This document shows, piece by piece, positions 1 to 13,879 of a stretch of DNA of 64,000 bases. The stretch covers positions 10,497,019 through 10,561,018 of the forward strand of contig CM049306.1 in NCBI GenBank assembly GCA_026874595.1, read 5' to 3'. The notes under the pieces are model-generated. The model was not told where the DNA came from and made no database searches. It saw only the letters and a list, made by a program, of their open reading frames with translations. Every line of letters starts with the position of its first letter. Position 1 is the first letter of the stretch. Both the position numbers and the translations under genes were made by a program. This DNA is from Sipunculus nudus. Lineage: Eukaryota; Annelida; Sipuncula; Golfingiida; Sipunculidae.

Positions 1-1467
1 CTTGAGTTATTTTTTATTCTTATAACGGTTTCATAGCTGAGATTGCTTTTAATTTTTTTTACATTTTTTTAAATAAAAATATTTAAATATGATAAAAAAT
101 CAGATCTTAGACAAGTTCTTGTTATGATTTCTGTAATGTTGATAATTGTAATAAGACTTTTGCTATGTCTAGTGCTTAGATTGATGTGAAAGTAGTCCAA
201 AGTGAATATAATAGTTTTATGTTTAAATATAAATTAAAGCCATAAAACCAGGTACTTATGATCATTATGATCATACTTATGATCAATTTGTGAAATTTGT
301 AAATTCTGGATTCTCAAGAACTTTGTTTTGCTGAAACTGAATAAATACCAGACATGATAAGAATACTTTGCAAATATATTTGAATGTGATTATGAATATA
401 TGTACTCCATAATTTCATGCATAAAAATAGGAATACAGGTATAAATGAAAGTATTTGAAGACAAATGCAAATACTTTCAAAATGTAATCATGAATGTATT
501 CATAAATATATTCTGTAATATAATTTTAATAATCATTTATTTTGATTATATTATTAAAAGATCTTTTCATATGATGCTGTTATTATTTTAAATTTAAATT
601 ATATTTGACACAATATTTGTTATTAATTTATAATAAATAGTTATATTATTTAAGTTTTATTCTTGGGTAGGAATAACCAGTAATTATTAAATAAAAGTTC
701 TCATTTGTAAAAATAAGAATTACCATGACTGATAATGGACAGGTTTTTTTTCAAATAATTCTACTGCAATGTAGGTAAAGTTATATGGCCATGTCAAAAC
801 CTATGTGAAAACAGCACACCATTTCCAACTGTATATAATATAAATGACATCAATCCTCTTCCCTGTCTCCAAGGCCATTATCATAATCTTACATAACTTG
901 AGTTAAACACCATCAGCTCATAATGCAGCTTATATTACCACACAAAACCTGCACTTGCCTACGTCCTCTTCGAAATCATATTTTGTGAGCATATAAAACC
1001 CATGGGTTCCTTGTTACCTTTTTTCAACAACCATGCAATACTAAATGAGTTGATGAAACATCCCATGTTACACTCCTGTGATATGAAGGAGTGAAAATTG
1101 CCTCTCTGTATTATAATTGTATTTATTATGGGAAAATGGTACAATGCAATACTAAATGAGTTGGTAAAACAACCAATGTTTAACTCCTGTGATCGTAAAA
1201 GCATGGATTGCAATATGGGCTGGTCAAGTTTAGGATCGCAATCTCGGCTGGACTGATCTTAGATCTGTCCAGACCAGATTGCAATCCTGAAGCAAGAAAG
1301 ACAGGATCGCAGTCTGGGCCTGACTAAACTGCGATCGCAAACTAGGCTGGACGGATCTTAAATCTGTCCAGCCCAAATTGCGATCGCAGTTCAGGCTGGC
1401 CCAAACTGCGATCGCAATCCAGGCTGGCCAGATCTTAGATCCGTCCAGATCGCGATCTGGGCCTTGA

Positions 1468-1470
<3 letters not shown>
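1..1470. repeat. Left arm of giant imperfect palindrome
   Basis: This arm matches the reverse complement of 1580-2306 followed by 4918-5655. For example, the first 50 bases reappear inverted at about 5606-5655, and the CTCATTTGTAAAAATAAGAA segment near 700 reappears inverted near 4950. The arm may continue to the left of the window. It has three parts: an AT-rich outer part (1-780), a middle part (780-1200) and a GATC-rich inner part (1200-1470). No coding sequence is recognised in it. Confidence 0.85.
1200..1470. repeat. GATC-rich inner block with nested small palindromes
   Basis: The block is dense in GATC tetramers and in self-complementary words such as GCGATCGC, AGATCTTAGATCT-like and GATCGCGATC, each flanked by CTGGAC/GTCCAG. 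An inverted copy lies at 1580-1840 and a direct copy at 5935-6205. Confidence 0.8.
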
Positions 1471-2306
<836 letters not shown>

Positions 2307-4917
2307 GGGACCTATGGGTCACGACGCTCAGCTGTTATATATGATAAAAAAATATTAGTTAGAAATGAGGCACATGCTGGTTTTGTGTGGTAATAAATAT
2401 AAGCTGTATTATGAGTTGTTGTTGTTTAGCTTATGTATGATTTTGATAGTACCTTTGGAGACAGGGAAGAGGATTGATTTCATTTATTTTATTAACAAAT
2501 GGAGTACTATTGTCACACAGATTTTGACTTGGCCATATAACTTATAAGCAGAACATATTATATAAGAGTTTAACTATTTATTAAAAAAATACAAATATTG
2601 TCCCAAATATAATTTTTATTAAAAATAATAAGAGAATCATATGATTTTTTAAAATGAAATATAACTGATATGATTATTAAAATAATATTAAAGAATATAT
2701 TCATGAATGCATTCATGAATACATTTTGAAAGTATTTGCACGAGTATTCATATATTTTCATTTTTACCTGAATTCCCATTCTTTATGCAAGAAATTTTAT
2801 AATGGAGTACAAAATCATATTCGTATTTAAATACAATTACAAAGTATTTGCACCATGTCTGGAATTTATTCAGTTTTCACCAAACAATGATGTTGAGAAT
2901 CCAGAATATACAAAATTCACACATTTAAATAATGATCATAAGTACCTGGTTTTATGGCTTTTATTTATATTAAAAAATAACTGTAAAAAATTCATTTTGG
3001 ACTAATTTCACATCATTGTACACACTAGACACAGCAGGAATCTAGATTAATATTATCAACTGCATCTTTGTCTAATTTCCTTCATATGATCCCTAATGAT
3101 TAGTAATGAATAATATGATTTACTTCTTTATCATTAAAATTGAACTGAAAAATGCCATAGGTGACTGCATGGTGTTATTTGGAAAATGTGACATTCTACC
3201 CATCGATACAAGATTCTTATATCATCAGTAACTGCAAGTTAATTTCCTGTTATTATAAACTAACAAATTCCTTTTCTATTTTTCTTTAATTTGTTATTAA
3301 AAACCATTAAAAATTTATTAATTTATTGTTTTTTGTTATGTTCTTGGTTAAAACTACTAGATGAGTTGGGTTGGACACCTGGATCAACTGTGGCTTGCCA
3401 TAAGCTGCCTGGATTCCATGTATGCCTCGCCTCAAGCGTGCATAATTTGATGAAAGGTCAACAAGGTCAACATACAAGTGACTCAAGAGGGGCTGGAGAG
3501 AGCCAAAGTCTGACAGGGTCTCATAAAAAACATTAATAAAAACTACAATTTTTGGCCAATTTCTTTTTAGCTTTCTAAACTAAAAAGCTGAAATGCTTAT
3601 GTGTGCATGGTATGAAAATTATATCAACAGTGCTTACGGGAAACAAACGTGCCATGGTCACAGTAGGGCAAAATTTAAGGTACTAATTTTATATTTATAC
3701 TAAATAAAATTTGAAAAATTCAGAACTAATTTTGGGTATTCAATTGAATCTTGATTAAATAATGTTACATCCCTGACAAAAAAATCTCTAGCTTCAGCAA
3801 TGTTCTTGTTAAGGGAGTAAATATATTTCTTGATTTTTTACAAAGTGCATTATGTTTGGGCCCATAACTTAAAACAATTACACAATACTGACATCATTCT
3901 GGCATGTGCATAGAGAATGAAAAATATGTATATTATTTATGATTAAAGTCAGATCAGTGGTTTTGATATTAGGCAGTCTTGAAGTGTAACAATGGGTTTT
4001 TAATGGAAAAATGAAGTTTTTCATTAATATCTCGAATGTCCTAGTGACCAAATTCTTGGCATGGTAGGGCATTTTGGAGACATCTAACTGTATGCCGAAT
4101 TTAAGGAACTTAGAGCTGAAGCTGGGGAGCTGAGCTCTTGCAAACTGCATAACACTAGCTTGATGTAAACAATATGTTACATGGTGCTTGAAAACTTGAT
4201 TAAAATCTACAGTTTTTGATCAACTGGTTTCAAATTTTTTGTGTTAACAGTTGAAATGCTAACAAAAACATGCTGTGAAAATTAAATCCACAGTACTTAC
4301 AGGAAAAAAACGTGCCATGGTCAAAGTTGGGCAAATTTTAAGGTACCAATTTTTTATTTTTATTAATATTTTAAAAAATTTAAAAGATTTTCATCTAATT
4401 TTGGGTATACAATTTAATTTTGATTAATTAAAGTTATATTACTGGAAAAAAGGTCCATAGCATTAACATTTTTTGTGTTAAGTGATCAAATATCTTTTCT
4501 GATTTTTTACAAAATGCATTATGTTTGGGCCCATAACTTTTTTAAATTAAATAATACAGACATAATTTCTGGCATGTACATAGGAACTATATAGAGGAAT
4601 ATTTATGGTAAATATGAGGTAAAACAGATGAGTGGTTTTGATATTAGGCAGTCCTGAAGTGTGAAAATAGGTTTTTAATAAAAAATTGAGGTTTTTCCTT
4701 AATTTCTCAAAGGAACGAAGTTGCAAACACCCAGTTTTCGGCTTGGTAGGAGATCTTGGGGACATCTAACATTATGCCGAATTTTGGATTCCTAGGTCTT
4801 ACGGTTTCAAAACGTGCCACATCTACGGACGGACGGACGGACGGACAGACGGACGGACGACGGACAATGGACCACGACTATAGCTCAGATGACTTATAGT
4901 CAGCTGAGCTAAAAAAG
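2307..4917 (+). mobile_element. Dispersed repeat inserted in the palindrome arm (5' GACCCATGGGTC-type, 3' CAGCTGAGCTAAAAA)
   Basis: It opens GGGACCTATGGGTCACGACGC and closes GTCAGCTGAGCTAAAAAAG, after a (GACG)n tract at 4826-4860. These termini recur elsewhere in the window. The left palindrome arm supplies the uninterrupted sequence, so the insertion is seen directly; the target is an A-run. Inside are a diverged copy of the palindrome's outer part (2350-3060) and a two-copy repeat (3570-4790). No transposase or reverse transcriptase is recognised, so it looks non-autonomous. Confidence 0.7.
3570..4790. repeat. Two diverged tandem copies of a roughly 650 bp unit
   Basis: Shared landmarks are ACGTGCCATGGTCA (3647 and 4311), TTATGTTTGGGCCCATAAC (about 3850 and 4510), GGTTTTGATATTAGGCAGTC (about 3960 and 4635) and GACATCTAAC (about 4080 and 4755). 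A third, partial copy lies at 39990-40432. Confidence 0.75.
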
Positions 4918-5655
4918 CTGTCCATTATCAGTCATGGTAATTCTGATTTTTACAAATGAGAACTTTTATTCAATAATTACTGGTTATTCCTACCCAAGAA
5001 TAAAACTTAAATAATATAACTATTTATTAAAAAGGAATAACAAATATTGTGTCAAATATTATTTAAAAAAAAATAATAACAGCACCATATGAAAAGATCT
5101 TTTAATAATATAATCAAAATAAATGATTATTAAAATAATATTATAGAATATATTCATGAATACATTCATGATTACATTTTGAAAGTATTTGCATTTGTCT
5201 TCAAATACTTTCATTTATACCTGTATTCCTATTTTTATGCATGAAATTATGGAGTACATATATTCATATTCGCATTCAAATATATTTGCAAAGTATTCTT
5301 ATCATGTCTGGTATTTATTCAGTTTCAGCAAAACAAAGTTCTTGAGAATCTAGAATTTACAAATTTCACAAATTGATCATAAGTATGATCATAATGATCA
5401 TGAGTACCTGGTTTTATGGCTTTAATTTATATTTAAACATAAAACTATTATATTCACTTTGGACTTCTTTCACATCAAACTTAGCACTAGACATAGCAAA
5501 AGTCTTATGACAATTATCCACATTACAGAAATCATAACGAGAACTTGTCTAAGATCTGATTTGTTATCATATTTAAATATTTTTATTTAAAAAAATGTAA
5601 AAAAAAATTAAAAAGCAATCTCAACTATGAAACCATTATAAGAATAAAAAATAAC
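4918..5655. repeat. Right arm of giant palindrome, outer part
   Basis: This is a close inverted copy of 1-745, ending AAAAATAACTCAAG at 5655-5660. Similarity then stops. Confidence 0.85.
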
Positions 5656-5934
5656 TCAAGCATAAGAACACCCTATAAATTGTACAAGGAAAAAACTAGA
5701 GATGGGCAAGTTTAATTTAATTAACATAAATTGAGGAACCAGCAATACAGATTTTAATTATTTACATAGTCTTGTGACAGCTGATACAGCCACGAGTCTT
5801 AATATTATTAGTGAAACATATTGACATATTTTATCAGTACTTGTCTGAGTAAAATTTTAAAATTTTGACATATTTTATTTTTCTTTAATTTTAAAATAAT
5901 TATAAATTAACAAGCTGAAACACTTGGATCGCAT

Positions 5935-6205
5935 GGATCGCAATATGGGCTGGTCAAGTTTAGGATCGCAATCTTGACTGGACAGATCTTAGATCTGTCC
6001 AGTCCAGATTGCAATCCTGAAGCAAGAAAGACAAGATCGCTACCTGGGCCGGACTAAACTGCGATCGCAATATAGGCTGGACGGATCTAAGATCTGGCCA
6101 GCCTGGATTGCGATCGCAGTTTGGGCCGGCCTGAACTGCGATCGCAATTTGGGCTGGACAGATCTAAGATCCGTCCAGATCGCAATCTGGGCCTTGACAT
6201 ATATA
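5935..6205. repeat. Second copy of the GATC-rich palindrome block
   Basis: A direct copy of about 1195-1480, from GGATCGCAATATGGGCTGG through the CTGAAGCAAGAAAGACA word to CTTGACATATATAT. It stops where the palindrome's AT core would begin, so it is half of another palindrome. Confidence 0.8.
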
Positions 6206-6302
6206 TGGAAAGGGTATACACAGAACAGTCGGTTCACTGCTGATGGGATTTGATCCCACGATCTTCCGATTTCCGGTGCGGCTGCCTTAACCACTTAACA
6301 TC
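6205..6302 (-). repeat. tRNA-like SINE fragment
   Basis: Read on the minus strand it has a box-A-like TGTTAAGTGGTTAAGGC and a box-B-like GGGATCAAATCCCA about 45 bases apart, the spacing of an internal pol III promoter. The box B lacks the invariant GGTTCGA core and no acceptor stem pairs, so a tRNA-derived SINE is more likely than a working tRNA gene. Confidence 0.5.
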
Positions 6303-6309
6303 TTATCCG

Positions 6310-7535
6310 TAAAGTGAATGGTTATTATAACGAAGAAAAAGGAGGGGGCTTGAAACCTTTTGTACCCCCTCAACAATTTTCTCTCGTAGGCCCTGCATAA
6401 AGTCTCATTCAGAATGTCAACATATTATCTCCAGAAAACTGAATAAAATATGTCCTTTCTACTCAAACATCACTGATATTCAATTAATCTTAACAATTTG
6501 ATCGAATCTAGACATATTGCCAATCGTCAGTGACTGTCACCCCTGACGCCACCTGTCATAAAATCAAGAAAGCTATCCAAGATGTATACGCATGCCGAAT
6601 TTCAGGTGAATTAGTCAAACCACTGCAGAGATATGAGCGATTTTAACAGACGAACAGATGGACACTGTGCAAACATGGTTGCAGGCGGCGCCACCATTTT
6701 TTGTGTATGTTATAAAGCTATCCAAGGGCTACATTAGTACAAATATTTTTCCTGATCGGTCTAACGGTTCCCGAGATATGTGGGTTTATATGTGGAAACA
6801 GACGCACAAATGAACGCTTAGCAGAGAGGAAAGGTCAGAAGTCAACGCCAATTGGCAAGGCACAACTTCACATGAGACCCGATAATTGGTGTAAGTTTCG
6901 GAAAAATCAGTCAAGTAGTCTCAGAGGAGTTCTCTGGAAACGATCGCGGCGGCGGCGGAACCCGGTCAAAAACATAGTAAAAAAAAAAAAAAAACCTTCG
7001 TGCGGATACAATAATGTCATTTGTGGTCGATCAAGAATCCAACCGGGGTGGGGGGAGGAGATGATACCGCGACTGTCCTCTTTTTCGGCCGAAGGGGGGG
7101 GGGGGGGGGGAGGTGTGTCCCCTCTTTTTCGGTCTTGACCCTCCCCCTATGCTAAAATCCTGCGCACACCCTTGATATTATATATTACTAACAAACTCTT
7201 ATTTTACTAATGTTACATGAAGATGTACATAATTTATGTATGAGGCCTTGAAAGTTGCTGGCACTTTATTGAGCCATCCATCCATGTAGACCAAAATATT
7301 TAATGTACTATATTTATATATATTCTATATAATTAATACAGAGTTGTTTTTTTTTCTACACCGCGGTTTACCTGCTTCCGTTCTGATTTGACTATCCAAA
7401 TTCGGCAGACGTATTGGTGATGCGCTTTTCTAGGACAAGTTTGTTTTATTTTGCGGGATTATGCACTTTTAAGCTGAATAATTAATAATTTTAATATTTC
7501 CCCATTAGGTGCCCCTATGTCTTTTGAGCTGCAAG
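6310..7535. other. No gene recognised; partial GGCGCCACC-type dispersed repeat
   Basis: Between about 6540 and 6840 are phrases (GGCGCCACC, AAGCTATCCAAG, GCCGAATTTCAGG, GAGATATGAGC) that recur at 45770-46260 and 53212-53560. A short GCGGCGGCGG run (about 6947) and a G14 run (about 7097) give a spurious 88-codon frame. I see no gene. Confidence 0.5.
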
Positions 7536-7539
7536 GTCC

Positions 7540-7920
7540 TCCATGCCTGTGACGCTTATTTCAGGAGGCGCCTCGGGGATTTTCACTGGCCTGTTAAGAC
7601 CAGAGCGGATGTTCTGCCCAGAAGGCATTTCCGTGCAATCCCCATTGATCCCCCATATCCATTGTAACGCCTCTAAAGGAAGTAAAGGGTTTTAATCCAT
7701 AAACCACATGGCTCCGCTTTCAATGCGAGGGCTTCTCAGTTTGGTCAACACAGGGCACTGAGTCCATTGATGTGACCACCGTTTGATTTTTATACATTCA
7801 AAAATATCTTTCTATGATAACCATGGTGCCAAAAGTTCGGCCAAGTCAGGTGTTTTATGAAGTTTTTTTTAAAGAAGCCCCACAACTTAATTATCATTCA
7901 GGTTGGGAGGGGGTGGGGTC

Positions 7921-7951
<31 letters not shown>

Positions 7952-8890
7952 ACATATATTTTTCAAGATCCGTTTCTTTAGGGACGGTGAAACATGAAAA
8001 AATATAACCAGTACATCTTTAAATTGATAAACTAGAACCTGTAGTCGTCTTTAATATCAGTCATGTGTTCACGTGTATGCATTTCATTGCACGGGGACAA
8101 AGGAATGGTCCTTTGTCATAATGGTTTATAAGAAAATATATATTATGGTGATTCTTATTACCTTTAAAACAAAATGGTCAATTTATTGTATTTACCCTAA
8201 CCCTCTACAAAAGTTCAGCAAAACATTTATTCGCCTGTCACGCTTTTTCAGGAGGCTCCTGTAATCCCCACAGAACCCCATTTCCATTATATCGCCTGTT
8301 AAGGAATTTTACTCTGTCAAAAGGAAGTAAAGATTTTAAAGCGCGGAACACATGTCCACATGAATCTTTCAATAGGGAGCACTTTTCCGTTGAGTGGACA
8401 CAAAGAGATGAGGCCCTTTACACGATCACCGTTTTATAGGTTTACAGGTATGTTGATATTTATACATTTAAGACTATCTTTCCATTATAACCATGGTTTT
8501 AATAAATCGGCCGATTTTAAAAAAGTATTTTTCTCAAAAGGAAGCCCGGGGGAGGGGGTTGCATACATTTCTAAGGGTCCTCAATCTCTTGGGAACTTTA
8601 AAACCCCCGCAAGAATCTACTAATCAGTCGTTGGTTCATACGTGCACGTTTCTTGTAAAACATTGTCATGGTTCAGAAACACGGGTTCACCAGGCGAGTG
8701 GCAGAAAAACTGCATACGAATGGACGGGACAAAGGAATAGCCCCTTATAAGTATTCCTTTGTGGAATTGTGATAATGGCACTTTAGAAAATAATATATTA
8801 TGATGATTCCGATTACCACAAAAAATGTAATGGATTACGGATGCAGTTTTACTCTACCCCTCTACAAATTTTCAGCAAAATCTGTATATT
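7540..8890. repeat. Two-copy tandem repeat, unit about 680 bp
   Basis: The copies are 7540-8220 and about 8225-8890. Shared landmarks are the cgcttttTCAGGAGGC region, AAAGGAAGTAAAG, TTTATACATT with ATAACCATGG, GGGACAAAGGAAT and CCTCTACAAA with TTCAGCAAAA. Reading frames in the second copy (8360-8750) are not conserved in the first. A long G-run at about 7921-7944 interrupts copy one. Confidence 0.75.
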
Positions 8891-10890
8891 ACAATTTGCA
8901 TTATTTGCTGATAGACAATGCAACGAACCAAGGCTGAGGTGGTTTCTTTGCTAAATGCTCTCATCGAAATATATCCATCTGCTTTCTTTTTATCTGGGAG
9001 GGTTGTCAATTTTGCATCAGACCTGTTTTTTCCATGACAATTTACAGTACTTAAACCAAAAATTCAATACTGTTGGAATATATTTTTCTGGGGCTATCTT
9101 TTTCACATTGGCAGCTATACGTTTCGCGTACAAGAGACTTCAACGACATATGCATGTGTATACAAATAACGCATGTGTCTGTTAATATACCTTAGACTAT
9201 ACCCTTAACTGACTACACTGAATAAGCATCGTGTTTCACGATGTCGCCTGAGCTTCAATTAATACAAAGCATCTTTCATATAATTTCACGGTAGAATGCT
9301 TCTTTAAACAATCGTTATATCTACGATATTTCCTAAGCAATGTTGCTGTCGGACCTATGTTGTTTATCGAAAAAAAAAACTTCTCACTTAAAAATTCGAA
9401 CACCCTGTATATGCCTCAAGTCACTTTTCAAAATTTATTTTTTGTTTGATTTCAGGAATGGAATAATAATGTTGATATTTTGGTGGAGGGTGTTCCTGGA
9501 GAATTCTAGCAGAAGTAATCTTTATATATTTTAGTAATCATAAGTGAAACACATGATAAAAGTTCCTGCAAAAACCCAGAATTTAAATAGGCGTCATTTA
9601 GTTCCAATCAGCTCATTACAAAAATATGCATCAGATAGAGCCGTGCATTTTCCACGGAACCAGCTAGTATATATATATAATAACGTGTAATCTAAATAGT
9701 TGTTTAAAGTATAAAATATAATTCTCATGCCAAATATATAAAGTTCATTTATTCAGTTAATTTGTAAATGTTTCACTTTTACTGGCACTATGAGTAGAGT
9801 TTAAAGGGCAATTTACCCTTGTTGATGATGTTTTCTTCGTTAGTCCCTCACAACGGCACAGGTCAATATATACTTATGAAGAAGGAACACATGTCAGAAT
9901 TAACCATGGTAAATAAGGTATTTCATAATTTAATCTCACTGAAAATATTCTTCCCTTACATTAAACCCTTCGTTCAAGCACATAAGTCTATATATGGGAA
10001 GACATATTGAAGTAAAGGTTAGAAGAATAAAGCAATCTTGCACCAAAAAATAGGAATACACAAGGATATAGAGTTAATTCCAGCTCTGCAATTTTAGTTT
10101 TTTTTTATGGGCACTATCATTCTCACTGATTTCCTATCCCTAACAGGTTCGATTGCACGGTTAATTACGGCAGAAAAGTTTACAATACTGCAGATATTAG
10201 TAACATGTGCTAGTTTGGATAACTTTAAAAGCATGCAGTGTCAAGTAGGCCTGCTGGGCCATGCGGAGGTCAGTTGGGCAGCATAGCGTGTATTCCAGTA
10301 TGGATGCTGGGCTGGCTGGCCAGCCTGTGTGACCTTACATGCAAAGGGTCTATGGGGAAATATCCTGAAAAAATATTCTTGTTGCTATTTTTTTTACAAA
10401 AAAACGTCGTGGGACTGAAGGAATTGGATGTCTTATATTTTAGTTGTGGATGGAAATGATTGGTTAAATAATCGTGGCAGTGCAGACTCTTCAGGATGTA
10501 GTGCAGGTTATGATAATGAATTCAGTATTGTTAAAAAGACTGCAGCAATGCCTTGAATTATCAAAAAATTTATGGTGCAAAAAAAAATGCAAGTCAAGTA
10601 TAAGCACAGCAAGAAGGCGAGGTGCCATGTCCGCCTTACCCATAATATCCGTCCTTTTTAGTACCAGTCAAAACGAAAGCAGAACGTGTTTGATGTGACA
10701 TGTCTAAATGAAATTCAATAAACTTTAAAATTTAATCAATTTAAAATTTTATAATTTTACATCGATTGTGCAAATTATTATAATAACTAATGCTAGGCAC
10801 TCCCAATGGTACAAATGGCCGCTTTATTACTTTATAGAGCCAGAGGATCCGGAGAAATATCGTCCTGGAATGGGCCATTGCAACCTATTC
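8890..10890. other. No gene recognised
   Basis: Only short frames of 63 to 76 codons, without splice context or domain motifs. An AT-rich patch with a short ATATATAT run lies near 9668. Confidence 0.4.
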
Positions 10891-10892
10891 TC

Positions 10893-10990
10893 ACAGCTAC
10901 GCTTGGAGTTGAACCCGGGTATCAAGCGCAGAGATCAAATCTTAACACTACTCGACTGCCCATGTCCCACGTACTTAGTCATTATATTGA
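10893..10990 (-). repeat. Possible tRNA-like (SINE) sequence
   Basis: On the minus strand a box-B-like CCCGGGTTCAACTCC lies downstream of a box-A-like TGGGCAGTCGAGTAGTG. Spacing is plausible for a pol III promoter, but there is no second copy here to confirm a SINE. Confidence 0.35.
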
Positions 10991-13695
10991 ATTCAAAGCT
11001 CTTTTTTAAAACATTGCGTCCATAGATGTTTCTTTTCATCTCATATCAGCCATAATCCTCGGGCAATAGGATCGCGTATGTGCTTCCTTTGGATCCAGTC
11101 ACCTCCTGGTCCTCATATGTTCCTGGTTCCCAAAAGCCATAATGTACTTTATTTTCATCGCAGTAAGACCCATCCCCCCCCCCCCCCCCAAAAAAAAACC
11201 TTGACACTGAAATATTCCCCTTGACTATAGAAACAACCAACAACAACTATGGTTCCCATGTTCTACCTACGCCTATGGAAAATGTTATAGATGAATGTCA
11301 ATTGTTTTTACTTATGTTTAAACTTTATTCACCCTCTTCTAGTAGTTCATTAAATCCGCATGTAACGTTTATGAAAAGGAAAAGAGGTGTACACGATGGC
11401 ATATTCGTTTACACTGAGACGTATAACCTGCGGCCATATGGCTTACTCTTGAGTGTGAGTCGTGAATATGTAATATTTAATTTTATCTTTACTGTTCTTC
11501 TAACACCTAAAACCTTAAAAGAACAGTTGCGACAGAAACTGCAGGAAAGCGTGTCAATCATTACTAAATTTTCATCAGCAGACATTTAGTGTCTGTTATA
11601 AGGGAATAATTTTTTTAATAAATGCTGCTTGCTCAGTTTGTCCTCTGTGGCATATTGTAAGTGTTAGAAGATTCTTGGCAAGTTTTGGATATATTGCGGG
11701 TGTGCATCATTTATCCAGCGTTTACGACTAAATTCCGGCATCCCCTTGTATAAGGGATTTCTATGACTAACTATATAATATGCGAAAATGTACATTAGCA
11801 AAAGAAATGCCTACCTTAGCCATGCTTCCAAATGCAGTCCAGGAAACTGATATTCCTTTTTGTAGACGTACATTCGGCACACCCATGTGTTGATATTGAG
11901 ATACTGATATGTTTATTAACTTTTTCTTTTGCGCGGTTTCACATACTGCATGTCGTCAATATTACTAAATATGCATATATGTATATACATTTCAATAGAG
12001 TGCTTCTAATGAATAATATGTGGTGAGCGAACCTATAGTGATAATTTTCAGGTGTCCTTGACCATTGATCATGGGCTTTGAAACAACGTGGATGTATCGA
12101 AACAACACTGAATTTAAAAATAACCAATAAACAAAATCATCTGTAGTATCTCTATTGAGTGTGAGTGGAAGGTGACCAGGTCACGCGCTGTGTTCAGAGG
12201 GTAATCTATTGAGAAAACCGGAAGCTGGTTCTACTGAATGAATCCCAAAAATGCAGGCAGTATAGGCATAAATATCCTACAATATTGAACATTAGCAAAT
12301 GTAATATATCAGGCATAAATCTCACGTAATTTTCAGCATTTTGCTATTTTGCCATTGCTGCTGTATTGACATTTAAATAAATATGCCCATTACGGTTTTG
12401 AAGAAATTGATGGACTGATTCTCGTAAAAAAAATTGCATGTCATCAAGACACAATGACTTTACACAAGTTGAACACACTTTAATAACTGTTAAGGATGAA
12501 AATTAACAAGATCCTTCATAAATTAATGAAGTTTGTCCACAAAATATTCCATGAAACCTACTTCCAAAAGAAATGAAAATATGTGGGCAGTTAGGTAAAA
12601 ATGCAAGCTAAATTCAAGAAAAAAACTAACTGCATCAAGAATGGACATATTTTCAGGGTGTCAACAGTGTTTGTATATATATGTTCTGGCATATATGTTG
12701 AAATACAGAAGACTTAATTAACTTAATCGAACAACCAAAACTGATATTTTTAATACAGACGTTTACTTTTATCATGATTTCAGTTGAAATTTATCCTGAA
12801 CTAAATATTTACTATATTTGAAATTCAAATCAATAAAGTATAAATTTTTAGTTTTCAGCAATGATAAGTTTTCTAGTCATTATAGGCCCTTAATTCAAAT
12901 GAAATATTCTATATTTGTACTCTTAATGGATAATAAATGTTCATGACAGTTAAAATTGTACATACTTAAATATAAGTAAATAAATATAAAATATTGCAGT
13001 CGTTTTAAAATCAACAAGATTTGGAAATTTCAAAAAAGTTTAATGTTCCGCCAAGCATCGAACATTATTTTTAATCAGATAATGTAAACTGGTCCGAGGA
13101 CAGCAGGCATCAAAGCAAAATTAAAGCAATATTAACACACACTACATGAGTCTATTAAGATCAAAAACGTAAAAGTAAGTTAAGAAACTTACAGAGCAAA
13201 AGGTCTTAATGAAAACGTGGTGGCCGTTCATCCGTTTGAGATTGTTAAAGCCGAATCCTGCAAGCATCTATAATGGAGAGTGTATAGTTTCATGTTTTTT
13301 AATCGGCTTTTCGGTCACCCATCTTAAGATGGAAAACCCAGTACAGATGCATGCATATGGCTTTGAATAAAAGGAAAAGGAAAAACAGAGTGAAACTAGA
13401 AAAGCTCTCTGCGAGCGCAGATCTCCGCCAATGCAGCTCATTAACCCCATATGGTATTGTCAGATCACCTTAATATTTAATCAATTGTTCCTTTTATCAC
13501 TGGCGAGCTATTCTGAAAATTTTATTAAAATCCATTGATTACATTTTGAGTAATGTTGTTAAAAGACAAGCAAACACACAAACAAACCAACTCCGGCAAA
13601 AACATAACGATATACACCTACAGGTTGCAGATCTACTTAGGTGTTCCATCTCTCATCGCAAAAAAGGGGACCGTACATTACTGAAAAATGAAAGG
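10990..13695. other. No gene recognised (C-run at about 11176)
   Basis: The longest frame is 122 codons (11221-11589, plus). It has no recognisable motif, contains no strong splice context and begins inside a low-complexity stretch. The rest is AT-rich and featureless to me. Confidence 0.4.
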
Positions 13696-13696
13696 C

Positions 13697-13698
<2 letters not shown>

Positions 13699-13774
<76 letters not shown>

Positions 13775-13804
13775 AGCGAATCATACCAACTGTGAAGGGT
13801 GCCC

Positions 13805-13868
<64 letters not shown>
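13699..13868. repeat. Compound microsatellites (AT)n then (GA)n
   Basis: An AT run at 13699-13772 and a GA run at 13809-13868 are separated by about 37 bp. Confidence 0.95.
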
Positions 13869-13871
<3 letters not shown>

Positions 13872-13879
13872 TAAGTTTT

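Noticed and set aside
7921-7944. Long G-run as a regulatory G-quadruplex
   Set aside because: Similar G- or C-runs occur at 7097, 11176, 14470, 15436, 19683, 23516 and 30380 without gene context; simple sequence, length possibly affected by sequencing.
11221-11589. 122-codon frame
   Set aside because: No recognisable domain, no splice signals at its ends and no homologous pattern; length is within chance for this much sequence.
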